From assembly GCA_003049465.1 (NCBI GenBank), contig PYSS01000098.1, positions 1 to 64,000 on the forward strand: a DNA stretch of 64,000 nucleotides, given 5' to 3'. Under the pieces are notes generated by a model. The model saw nothing but the letters and a program-made list of their open reading frames with translations, was not told where the DNA came from and ran no database searches. The DNA comes from Magnaporthiopsis rhizophila. Lineage: Eukaryota; Ascomycota; Sordariomycetes; Magnaporthales; Magnaporthaceae. This document shows positions 22,787 to 31,368 of the stretch, piece after piece. Position 1 is the first letter of the stretch, and each line of letters opens with the position of its first letter. Position numbers and translations under genes: made by a program.

Positions 22787-25540
22787 TCAAGGCAGCGGAG
22801 GCAGCCGCAGCTCCTCCCGCCCACGCACCTCGACGAAGCCCTCTCTGCCGCGGTACGCGTACCGCACCTGCAGCACCTTTGTACGCAGCGGCGCCGGGTC
22901 CCAGAACCCGAGCAGCCGGCTCTTGCGCAGGCCCGCGGGCACCAGGAGCGAGCCGGGGCTCTCGTCGTCGTCGCCGCCCTGCACGAGCGCCGCCACGGCC
23001 ACCACGACGTCGGCCACCTCGTAGTCCGGGTCGAAGGCGCTGGGCCGCTTCTTGCTGCTGCGGGTGGCGAGCAGGACGTCGTCGGACGGCACGTCCGGGA
23101 CGCCGTACTTGGCGGCCAGGATGACGAGCCCGCCGCGCTGGCGCTCGGCCTGTTGGCGTGCGTGCGCGCCCACGGCCAGCAGCGCCGTCAGCTCGTCGGC
23201 CTCGGCGCGGCGGCGCGCCACGTGGTCGGCCAGCTCGTCGCGCGTCATGGACAGCGTGGCGCGCTTCCTGTCGGCCTCGCGCGCGGCCGCCGCACGCCCG
23301 GCCCTGCTGCAGAGCCGGGCGAGATCGAGGGCCGCGAGCCCCAGCATGGGCACGAGCACCGACCAAAAGGCCAGGCGCGGCGTCACGAACGACACCCCGA
23401 ACCCGGTGGTGGCGCCGCGGCCGCCGGCCGCGGAGTTTGTGCGCAGGAGCACCGGCAGCCTGAAGCGCTGGGCCAGTCGCGACCAGTACAGATTGAGGTG
23501 GACGCTCGAGAGGCTGAGCCCGACCTCGAAGCCGAGGCTGGAGCGGGTTCCCGCGCGGCGGAGGGCGCGGAAGGCAACGTAGCCGCCGTACATGGATCCT
23601 AGGTTCAGAGGGTAGGAAGTGGCAGTAGCGTGCGGCGTGCAGAGCTCCACTTCCATGTGGTAGGCCTTGGGGTCGAAGGGCAGCAGGGAGGTGACGGCCC
23701 GAGGAAGCGCAGACGCCAGCTCGAGGCCGTAGCGCAGGCACCCGGCTACAGAGCCCGGCGTGGCAGCCGCAGACACGGTCCAGGAGCCCCTGTTCGCGCC
23801 GCCAAGACCACCACCGGCACCGGCCGCATCGGCCGCCTCGAGGTCGAGACCCTTGAACCCCCGGTCGACGGGCCCAGTGAGCGGCCGCCCCGTCGCTCCG
23901 AGCAGCCCCAGCTCGCCTGGCGCCAGGCTACTATAACCAATCTCCACCGTCGGCGCCACGTAGGCCCGGAGTGCCGGCGACATGAGCAGGGCCTCGGGCA
24001 GGCTTCTGCCCCAGAGACGATGCTTGGAAAAGCTGCGGACGCCGGCACAAGTGGCAGCGTCGTCGCCCATAAGCAAGGTCAAGAAGGAAAGCTCGCCGCT
24101 GTCGGCGCAGACGAAGCCGGTGCCGACGCCGAGGCCAAGGCGGCGCTGGAGAGCGACGCTAGCCCTCGGCCGCCTCCACACCGACGACAGAACCGGAGCC
24201 GTGATCAGGACCTCGACGTCAAGCGGCTCCGCGCCGTTGCCGTCGTCGAGATCGATGCTGTGGGCCACCCGCGTGATCACAGCCGGTGCCGGCAGGACAT
24301 CGAGCTCGTTCTCCACGACCAGGAACCGAGACGGTTCGGGATCAGGGACGGTCAGCGGGTCATATGGGCTCCAGTCGTTGTCGCGGATGTGGCCGTCGTA
24401 GGGGCTGCTGGCTAGCTGTTGTTTCTTGGGCAGGCGGATGATTTCGTTTCTGAGTCCCACCGTCACCAGGGGCGAGATTTTGTTGACGAGGAGCTGCACC
24501 ATCCGGTGCCGGGCAGGGGGCTCGGGGAACATGGGCTGGTAACGGTCCGTCAGCACCGCGGTGGGTATGTGGGAGACGTCTCCCAAGACGCCGTAGGAAC
24601 TCGCAGACACGGTAAGCTTGGGCGCGGCGACTAGGAACTCCGAGCCCCGATCATCCTCGAGCAAGCCCAGAGGCTCCAGCACGGCCGCGAGGAGACGGCC
24701 CAGTCCAGGGAGGGGGACGACGGTCGAGTGGCCCAGCGAGAAGTCCAGAAGCCGGACGACGGCGGCGGAAGGTGGAGTCGCGTCCGTCCTGACGGCCAGG
24801 TCGGTGGACGATTCGATTGAGGCCAGCAGCCGGCGCTTGCGCCTCAGCCGGAGCAGACGCTGCGCCTCGGCGGCGGATGGTGGAACGTGGTCGTCATGAT
24901 CATGGTCGTCGCCCACGAGCAAGGTCCCGTTGGCCCGCAGCGCTAGCTCCTCGAGATACTCTGCGCGGCGCGAGGGCTCGACGAGCGTCTCGGACGCGGC
25001 CTGGGCGACCGTCAGGTAGGCGGCCGCCATCTCGCGCGCCTCCTCGCCCTCGTGCAGCTCGACGTCCAGGAGACGGAAGAGGCGGGCGTAGGCGGCGCGG
25101 ACCTGGGCCGGCGACGGCTGGCCATGGCGGGGCAGGCACAGCAGCTCGAACCAGTCGCGGCTGACGTAGCCCAGCGGCTCACCCAGGAGGACGGCAACGG
25201 CCCGCTCGGCCGGGACGATGTCGGCGGCGACGGCGTCGGCATCGGGGTCATGGTGGGTGCGGGCGGTGGACATGAAGGACGAGGCATCGTCGATCTCGAA
25301 GAGGCTCCTCGTGGCGGCGAAATTGTCGTTGAGCGAGACGCGCGACTCGGGCGGGTGCACGGTCAGGCCGCGCTGTGGGACTTGTTGTTGTTGCTGCTGC
25401 TGCTGCTGAGGGCGTTGCGAATGGCGGGTCGAGCGAGGCGGCGAAGGAGAGCGGGCGGCCGACGACGGCACTCGCTGCTCTCTCAGGCTCTCCCTCGGCC
25501 GCCGCCGCGAGGAGCCTGAGCTTCGATTGGGATCGGGCAT
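22787..25540 (-). CDS. DNAJC11-like protein with degenerate J region and C-terminal DUF3395
   Basis: A single exon of 917 residues. The first 110 residues are disordered, with a Q9 tract near residue 45. Residues about 129-196 follow the J-domain helix pattern (DWFELLCLPRHG, then RAAYARLFRLLD, ending RRAEYLEEL), but the HPD tripeptide that activates Hsp70 is absent. The middle is a beta-rich region with many Gly, resembling DNAJC11 proteins. The C-terminal segment (KSRLLGFWDPAPLRTKVLQV, then a FVEVRGREELRLP-like end) matches the DUF3395 pattern. Human DNAJC11 associates with the mitochondrial MICOS/MIB bridging complex; a mitochondrial membrane-organisation role is inferred by analogy. The ATG at 25540 opens the frame. 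Confidence 0.75.
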   Translation of the reverse strand: MPDPNRSSGSSRRRPRESLREQRVPSSAARSPSPPRSTRHSQRPQQQQQQQQQVPQRGLTVHPPESRVSLNDNFAATRSLFEIDDASSFMSTARTHHDPDADAVAADIVPAERAVAVLLGEPLGYVSRDWFELLCLPRHGQPSPAQVRAAYARLFRLLDVELHEGEEAREMAAAYLTVAQAASETLVEPSRRAEYLEELALRANGTLLVGDDHDHDDHVPPSAAEAQRLLRLRRKRRLLASIESSTDLAVRTDATPPSAAVVRLLDFSLGHSTVVPLPGLGRLLAAVLEPLGLLEDDRGSEFLVAAPKLTVSASSYGVLGDVSHIPTAVLTDRYQPMFPEPPARHRMVQLLVNKISPLVTVGLRNEIIRLPKKQQLASSPYDGHIRDNDWSPYDPLTVPDPEPSRFLVVENELDVLPAPAVITRVAHSIDLDDGNGAEPLDVEVLITAPVLSSVWRRPRASVALQRRLGLGVGTGFVCADSGELSFLTLLMGDDAATCAGVRSFSKHRLWGRSLPEALLMSPALRAYVAPTVEIGYSSLAPGELGLLGATGRPLTGPVDRGFKGLDLEAADAAGAGGGLGGANRGSWTVSAAATPGSVAGCLRYGLELASALPRAVTSLLPFDPKAYHMEVELCTPHATATSYPLNLGSMYGGYVAFRALRRAGTRSSLGFEVGLSLSSVHLNLYWSRLAQRFRLPVLLRTNSAAGGRGATTGFGVSFVTPRLAFWSVLVPMLGLAALDLARLCSRAGRAAAAREADRKRATLSMTRDELADHVARRRAEADELTALLAVGAHARQQAERQRGGLVILAAKYGVPDVPSDDVLLATRSSKKRPSAFDPDYEVADVVVAVAALVQGGDDDESPGSLLVPAGLRKSRLLGFWDPAPLRTKVLQVRYAYRGREGFVEVRGREELRLPPLP
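25382..25408 (-). repeat. CAA/CAG repeat encoding polyglutamine
   Basis: Consecutive TTG/CTG triplets on the plus strand encode nine glutamines in the N-terminus of the DNAJC11-like protein. Confidence 0.85.
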
Positions 25541-26140
25541 TGTCTACTGTGAGCCAGCATTCGCTGCGGGCGGGATGTGAGGGTGAGGGGTGCGCCGAAT
25601 CGATGGAAGCTCCCGACGAAAAAGTCGGGTTTGATGTTTACCAGCGACAGCTGCAGCCCCTCGGCTCGTCCTTGAGTGACGCGATCGGCCCCGCTGTTAA
25701 ACCGCCTACCCTGCACGTTTTATTATGTGAGGGACAACAGTACCGCTTCCCAGGCAACTTGGGCTATAATCCTGCTGCGGCCGCTGGGGCGGTTTGGTAT
25801 TATAGCCCTGCCTGGTTAAGCAAGCAATTACGGCGTGCAGATGCACACGAGCCCCGCGGCTGCGATTCCGAATACTGTGTTGGCACATGGCGGAAACCGT
25901 ACGACACGCCATGTCCGCCTAGGTATAAAAAAAAGCCCCTGCCAAATCACTGTTCAGCTCCACAAGACGACGACAGCATGTCCTGGACATCACGGTCTGA
26001 TGTGGGTATTAATTGCATGGTATCAGAGCTGCGCGTAACTCCCCTCTTGTCGGCACGTCTCCACGCCAAAGAGGGGACAATGTGCATCTATGGGGACTGT
26101 ATAATACACGTTGCGCGAATCTGCCGCGCAGACTGGCCAC
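25541..26140. other. Intergenic region rich in inverted repeats, with LTR-like remains
   Basis: 600 bp between the DNAJC11-like start and the reductase 3' end. It holds nested inverted repeats (25711-25840), a possible LTR body (25878-26017), a copia-type primer-binding motif (26018-26029) and a 9-bp hairpin (26040-26077). No gag or pol coding sequence follows. Confidence 0.55.
25878..26029 (+). mobile_element. Candidate LTR relic followed by a tRNA-iMet-type primer-binding site
   Basis: The stretch starts TGTTGG, has a TATA-like site (GTATAAAA near 25921) and ends in CA at 26017. TGGTATCAGAGC (26018-26029) follows directly; this is the motif used by many Ty1/copia elements to pair with the initiator methionine tRNA 3' end. 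No second LTR, gag or target-site duplication was found, so this would be a fragment. The boundary at 25878 is tentative. Confidence 0.4.
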
Positions 26141-27287
26141 TCAAAACTTGTACACCTGGTCCTTGCTGTAGCCTAACTCCTTGAGGATGCCCGAGACCTC
26201 GCCCTGGTCCTTGGGGCTGACTTTGGGACCCGAGATGGCCTTCATCATGCCCGGGGGCCCACACACAAACACCTTGATGTTGTCCTCTTTCGGCTCGGGC
26301 AGCACCGTCTTGAGCAGCTCCTGCGTGATGTACCCTTTACCGCCGGCCCAGCCCTTGGGCGGGTTGTCGAGTACATAAAAGGCGCGGAAGCGCTGCGGGT
26401 ACGTGTTCTCGAGCTCGGCGAGCTGCTTCTTGAGCAGGATGTCCTCCTCGGTGATATTGCCGACCACGAGCGTCACCTTTGTCTTGTCATCCGGGTTCTT
26501 GAAGATGGCGCGCATGAGCTGGTACATGGGCGTGATGCCCGTGCCGCCGGCGATGAGCGCGATGTGCGGGTGCTTGTTGGCGCTCCACGCATACTTGGGC
26601 AGCGGGCCCTTGATGTCGAGGCGCTGGCCGGGGACGAGCTCGTGGATGTGCGTCGACATGGGTCCGCCTTCGTACTTTTTGACCATGAGGTCCATGTAGC
26701 CTTGAGCGTCTGGGAGGGGGGTTGTCCGAAGCAAAACGGTTAGCAAAAAATCCTGGTCTTGGGAGTAGAAAATAAGAAAACGCACCCTCGTCGCTGATGG
26801 GCGTGTACGGCCTGATGATAGGCTTCTCCGCACCAGCAGGCTTGAACTTGGTCAGCAACGCGCTCGCGACCGTCATGCCCGAGACCATGTCGTCCTCGGG
26901 CAGCCTGAAGCGCACGCGCTTGGTGTTGTGGTTGACGGCCTCGACCTCCTCGACCTGCAGCGACACGAAGCCCTGGTCGCCACCCGTCAGCGCCCTCTTG
27001 GGCCCGCCGGCGCCGGCGCCGACGACCTGCGAAGCCGAGGCGGCGGCCTTTTGCGCAGGCGATGACGACCCCGCCGGCATGCCGTTGCCGCCCCGTCCAA
27101 AGAAGTAGTAGGCGCCGAACCCGGCTATGCCGACCGCGGCCACCACCAGAGCGGGTGTCGTGCTGTTACCGCCGCCGCCGCCCGAGGGAGGAGTTGGTGG
27201 CGGGGCCGGCTTCGAGTCTGTGGCATAACGGCGCAGAGTCTGCTTCCTCAGGGGCTGGCAGGCCCGGGCGACAGGTCGGACGAACAT
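26141..27287 (-). CDS. MCR1: NADH-cytochrome b5 reductase, mitochondrial (Mcr1 type)
   Basis: Two exons, 27287-26786 and 26709-26141, give 356 residues. The start MFVRPVARACQ opens an arginine-rich mitochondrial presequence, followed by a Gly-rich linker and one membrane segment (TPALVVAAVGIAGFGAYYFF). The FAD-binding motif RPYTPIS, the NADH-binding GGTGITPM and the C-terminal CGPPGM are intact, and the end (SPKDQGEVSGILKELGYSKD) is the standard Mcr1 tail. The enzyme passes electrons from NADH through FAD to cytochrome b5 or related acceptors; in yeast Mcr1 it lies in the outer membrane and intermembrane space and supports the erythroascorbyl radical reductase system. An upstream in-frame stretch exists, but the presequence start fits the family. 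Confidence 0.95.
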
Positions 27288-28344
27288 GGCGGGCACGTCT
27301 TGTAGCTCAATTGAGCTCGTTGGATGGTGGAAAGGAAGGTAGGGCGTTGTGTTTGTGACGGGTCCGACTGTGCCGGGCTCTGCGGTTACCAACCCAACCC
27401 CGAAGCTCGGGGTTGTCGTGGGGCAGCTCCAGTTGAATTAGGGAATTGATAAATCGAGCTGAATGACGTAATTATCACGTGAGACTACACGCCCTTCCCT
27501 TAGCTGGGCAGCTCTTGCCAGAGGCCTGAGGCGGGCGTGCAAAAGCCTCGCTGCCTCCAGACGATCAAAAAGACAACAAAATAGGGCACAGGCATTTGGT
27601 TAATCCTTTCCATTGCATTCAAAAACAACATCGTGTCGTCTCCAGAAATGCTACTCCGCCTCCCGTGCTCAGCCAAGCCGACACCCCTTGGATGTGAAGG
27701 ATGCGGCTTCGCATACTCCCACCTCGTCCCACCCTCACATATCTCTCGCCGTTGCAAGCAAGGGAAAAACCAAGACGAAACAACCCTCCCCTACCACAGT
27801 CGAGATGCATGCTCCCCTCCTTTGAAAATCCGAAACCCAGAATTCGTAAAGTCGTGTGGGGAAAATATGTCAAGATGAAAAGAAAACACCAACACCACAT
27901 CCTCATAGCCCTCCCCTCCTTCTTCAATCGTGTTCGTGGTCCTCTCGAACTTTCCCATGATCATCCTCTCCTCCCCGCCAGCGATGGGTATCTGCTCCCA
28001 ACAGGGTTTGGTTTGACACCGCCAGCCTGGAGCCTTGCGGAACCAGGGTGTGGTTGAACAGAGAGTGTTCTCTCCCACAAGCCAAAACAATAAGAGACGA
28101 AGAAATGCAGAGAAAACGGATATAAAGCAAAAAGAGGAATACGTAAAGAAACCAAATAAAGCGCCAGTCGTAGACTAATAGTACAAAGGTGTGAGAGGTC
28201 ATTTTCAAACTCTTCTTTTTTCTTCGTTTTTCGTCGTTGCCGTTGGCCGTGATCTTTCGGGGTCTAGGATTTGTCGACTGTTTCGCCGCGCATATTCGAG
28301 CTGCAGACAGCTTCTTCAGGTTATGGTGATTCAAAAGCGCGTGG
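27288..28344. other. Intergenic region
   Basis: About 1 kb between the reductase start and the 3' end of the SH3-domain gene. Frames on both strands (for example 27619-27927) resemble no protein. It probably contains the reductase promoter and the long 3' untranslated region of the SH3 gene. Confidence 0.55.
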
Positions 28345-30075
28345 TCACCGACTCTCGCGTTTTGCCCTTTCCTTGACTGTCGTCTCGGCCGACACTGGAG
28401 ACTCTAACCGGGCGCCAGGGAGGATCGGGAGGCTATCTGTCTGCTTCTTTGTCTGAACATCCTGGCTGCCCCGCCGCATCGGGCCGACATCTTGGTGGAA
28501 CAGTAGCGTCGGAGTGTTGGCTTGGCTCCCACCGCGTTGCCCATGATAGTGTATGACCTGTGGCGGCGTCTGCCCCGCCTGGGTGCCTAGGAGGTGCTGT
28601 GGGTACGGGTCCAGATCTTTGCTGGACGTTGAGAAGGTCGACACCACGGGCTGGTGGTAGCCGTTCGAGGCGTTGCTCGGCGTCGATGAGTGGCCTGGAC
28701 CCTGCCCCTGTCCTTGGTTTTGGCTTGGTCCTTGGGGCTGTGCCTTGAGCGTGTCCTGGGGCCCCTGCCCTTGTGAGAAGCGGGGGTTCTGGTGCTCCGT
28801 CTGCGTTGGAGTGCCCGAATCGTTCGGACTCGCGTTACCCTCGGGCGCGGCCTGGCCCGTAAGGCTTGTCATGCCGCCTTCGATTTCACGCAGCAGGCGC
28901 ACGTACTCTTCGGGCACGAGCCCACTCTCCTGCGTCTTCGGGTCCATGGCCACCAGCCAGCCTTGGCCGTGCCTGTACGAGACCCATATTATCTGGCCTT
29001 CCACCAAAGGCAGCTCGTTCTCGTTTTCGCGCGCAAAGTCGAAGAGCGCCACCGCCTTGCCGTGCATCTCCTCGTCTGGCGACGTGATGGTGAATTGGTA
29101 GTCCCGCGAATACCTAGACTCGTCTGTCTTGCCAAAGGCAGGGGACGAGGGGGAGCTGGACCCGTCAGACCGAGAGTCGTAGTCGGCGTCGTGCTCTGCA
29201 TACTGGCGGGGTTGCTGGTCGCCCATCTGGTAGCCGCTCGTGTTGTTGCCCATGTTGTTGCGAGCCTGATCCGGCGGATAGGTCACATACTCGCCCCCGG
29301 GACCGTTGGCCTCGCCTCCTTGGTTCACGTAGTACGTTTCGCTCCCATCGCCTCCGGTGCCGACGTAATAGCTCTTCTCACCCCCGAAATTATCGGGGTT
29401 GAGGACGCCCGAGCCATCATCACCTTCCTCTCTCGATCCCTTGGTCCTTGAATGTCCTAGGCCTCCTCCCGATTTCAACATGCTGCCCGTGGATGATTTG
29501 TGTTTACGATGGCGCGAGCTCACGACCGGGCTCTGAAGATCCTCGTCCTCGCTCCAGGGAGGACCGTCACCTAGGTGCATCGGCGCTAGGTCTCCGGCTT
29601 TGCCGAATCCTTCGGTCCAAGAGCCACCATCCCAGTTCAGCTTGCTCTCCCAGGGCACGGGCGGGTCCGATAGCCTCCGATTGTACTCGCTCGCCGGGGT
29701 CGTCATGCCCGAGGGCGGGCGCGAGGGCTCAGGCGGGGGGCCATAGTGCATCGGGTGGCCAGAAGGGTAGGCGAAGTCGCGCACGAGGGCATATGGCAGG
29801 CTCGAGGGGTAGATGGGGAAGATGTGAGACGGTGGGCGGGAACGCGAGGGTATAGACCCGGCCGAGTACTGGGACAGACGGTTTCGCGAGGCGTATGACA
29901 TGGGCCTTGGCAGCGTGGTTCTCCGGGAGGGTGTTGGTGCTGCTGGAGGGGAGGTTATTAAGGGGTGTAGGGAGGGGTGGTTTGGATTCTGGGTCGGACT
30001 CGTCGCCGACGGCGATGCGACGGCTGGGGGCGAGGTAACCGGGGACGAACCGCTTTGCGACATGACCGCAGTCAT
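28345..30075 (-). CDS. SH3-domain protein of the Nbp2/Skb5 type
   Basis: A single exon of 576 residues from the ATG at 30075. One SH3 domain lies at about residues 337-398 (KAVALFDFARENENELPLVE, then WVSYRHGQGWLVA, then ESGLVPEEYVRLL); it strongly resembles yeast Nbp2 and fission-yeast Skb5. These adaptors link PAK kinases and type 2C phosphatases to MAPK (HOG) and polarity signalling. The rest is disordered: a Pro/Ser-rich N-terminus, a Tyr/Gly-rich middle, and a Gln/Gly-rich tail (QGQGPQDTLKAQPQG and similar). The reading frame stays open another 170 codons upstream to 30585, but that part is compositionally odd and includes GGTGC repeats, so I treat it as leader. Confidence 0.82.
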   Translation of the reverse strand: MTAVMSQSGSSPVTSPPAVASPSATSPTQNPNHPSLHPLITSPPAAPTPSRRTTLPRPMSYASRNRLSQYSAGSIPSRSRPPSHIFPIYPSSLPYALVRDFAYPSGHPMHYGPPPEPSRPPSGMTTPASEYNRRLSDPPVPWESKLNWDGGSWTEGFGKAGDLAPMHLGDGPPWSEDEDLQSPVVSSRHRKHKSSTGSMLKSGGGLGHSRTKGSREEGDDGSGVLNPDNFGGEKSYYVGTGGDGSETYYVNQGGEANGPGGEYVTYPPDQARNNMGNNTSGYQMGDQQPRQYAEHDADYDSRSDGSSSPSSPAFGKTDESRYSRDYQFTITSPDEEMHGKAVALFDFARENENELPLVEGQIIWVSYRHGQGWLVAMDPKTQESGLVPEEYVRLLREIEGGMTSLTGQAAPEGNASPNDSGTPTQTEHQNPRFSQGQGPQDTLKAQPQGPSQNQGQGQGPGHSSTPSNASNGYHQPVVSTFSTSSKDLDPYPQHLLGTQAGQTPPQVIHYHGQRGGSQANTPTLLFHQDVGPMRRGSQDVQTKKQTDSLPILPGARLESPVSAETTVKERAKRESR

Positions 30076-30512
30076 TTTGAGCGGTCGCCGGGGGTGGAGG
30101 GGAGAGGACCAGCCCGGCTGTGCTCCGCAAGGTCTTGTGTGTCGTGGCAGGAGGTGTGCGGGTAGGGAATCAGGGGTTTTGTATGGGGCAAAGAGGGCTT
30201 GCTGAGTCCAACTAGCAAGTCGTCGGGCCGTCAATCGCGCGCGCGGAGCTTGGAAATTCTTAGAGTAGGCTGATTCAGACAGCTGACAGGGCAGCTTGTC
30301 GTGATCGGCGATGAGCGGGCGACGATGGCGTGAAGCAGAGGGGAACGAGGTAGAGGCGCAGCGTCGGAAGCCGGGTCCAGCTATGTTTGTCTCCAGCAAT
30401 ATAGGGAGGTAGCAAGAAAGAAAGAGAGCCACGCAGAGGCGGTTGAAAGCAAGTGACAGGCAGCTAGGTAGGTAAAAGCGAGTGAGGCTTCGCGGAAGCG
30501 CTCGTCGTAGAG

Positions 30513-30537
30513 GGTGCGGTGCGGTGCGGTGCGGTGC
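30513..30537. repeat. (GGTGC)5 minisatellite
   Basis: Five perfect GGTGC units in the leader region of the SH3-domain gene. Confidence 0.9.
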
Positions 30538-31211
30538 AAATTTGCGAAAACTTGTTCGGGCGCTGAGGGGGAAAGCCCGTAGCAAGGGCTTTCTCTATGG
30601 AGTCGCAAAGAAGCGGCGGGATTGTGGGGACTTTTTGTCCAAGATCGTGGACTATTATTCCCTCTGATTATTAGGGATGGGTGGGTGTGGGTTTCTGGTT
30701 GCCGCAGGCGACGACCCCTCGGGCTGCGCACGCGCCTCGGACCGTAAGTCGATTGATGATATACCAGCAAAGAACCGTGCAAGCGGGCAAGTCGAGTAAA
30801 TGAGCGAGGGCGGTAACAGCAACGACAAACGGCGGCCGACGCAGGAGAGCGGGAGAAGGAGAGGGCTGTCGAGCAGAGTTGGCCACGACAGCGGCGGCAA
30901 GAGCAAGGAGCCCAGGCCAAGCAAGGTTGGTTGGTAGGTGGCGGCAGCAGGCAGCCAGCGGTGGGTGTGCGGTGCGGTTTGGCGGGAGCTGAGATGAAAG
31001 GCAGCTAGCATTGAGGCACAGGGCAGCGGGGATTGAGCCCAGAGTTCTGGCCCCTGTTGGTCTGCTGGGGTCTTTTGGGCAAGTGGGCACAGTGGAGCCG
31101 GCCACCAAGGGGCGATTACAGCGAGACTCGGGACTGTCGACGTGGAATAAGCGCGCTCCCTCGTGCAGCTGCCACCCTCCTTTTGACTGGTTGGGCGCCG
31201 TCGTTGATGAG

Positions 31212-31214
<3 letters not shown>

Positions 31215-31303
<89 letters not shown>

Positions 31304-31332
31304 NNNNNNNNNNNNNNNNNNNNNNNNNNNNN

Positions 31333-31364
<32 letters not shown>
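31215..31364. repeat. (GA)n microsatellite interrupted by an assembly gap
   Basis: Near-perfect GA dinucleotides run from 31215 to about 31301 and from 31333 to 31364, separated by 29 N (31304-31332). The gap lies wholly inside the repeat, so it is an unresolved repeat length rather than a missing gene. Confidence 0.95.

Positions 31365-31368
<4 letters not shown>

Noticed and set aside
22773..23741. 322-codon Arg/Ala-rich minus-strand frame
   Set aside because: Frame-shifted shadow of the DNAJC11-like gene; it also lacks any domain.
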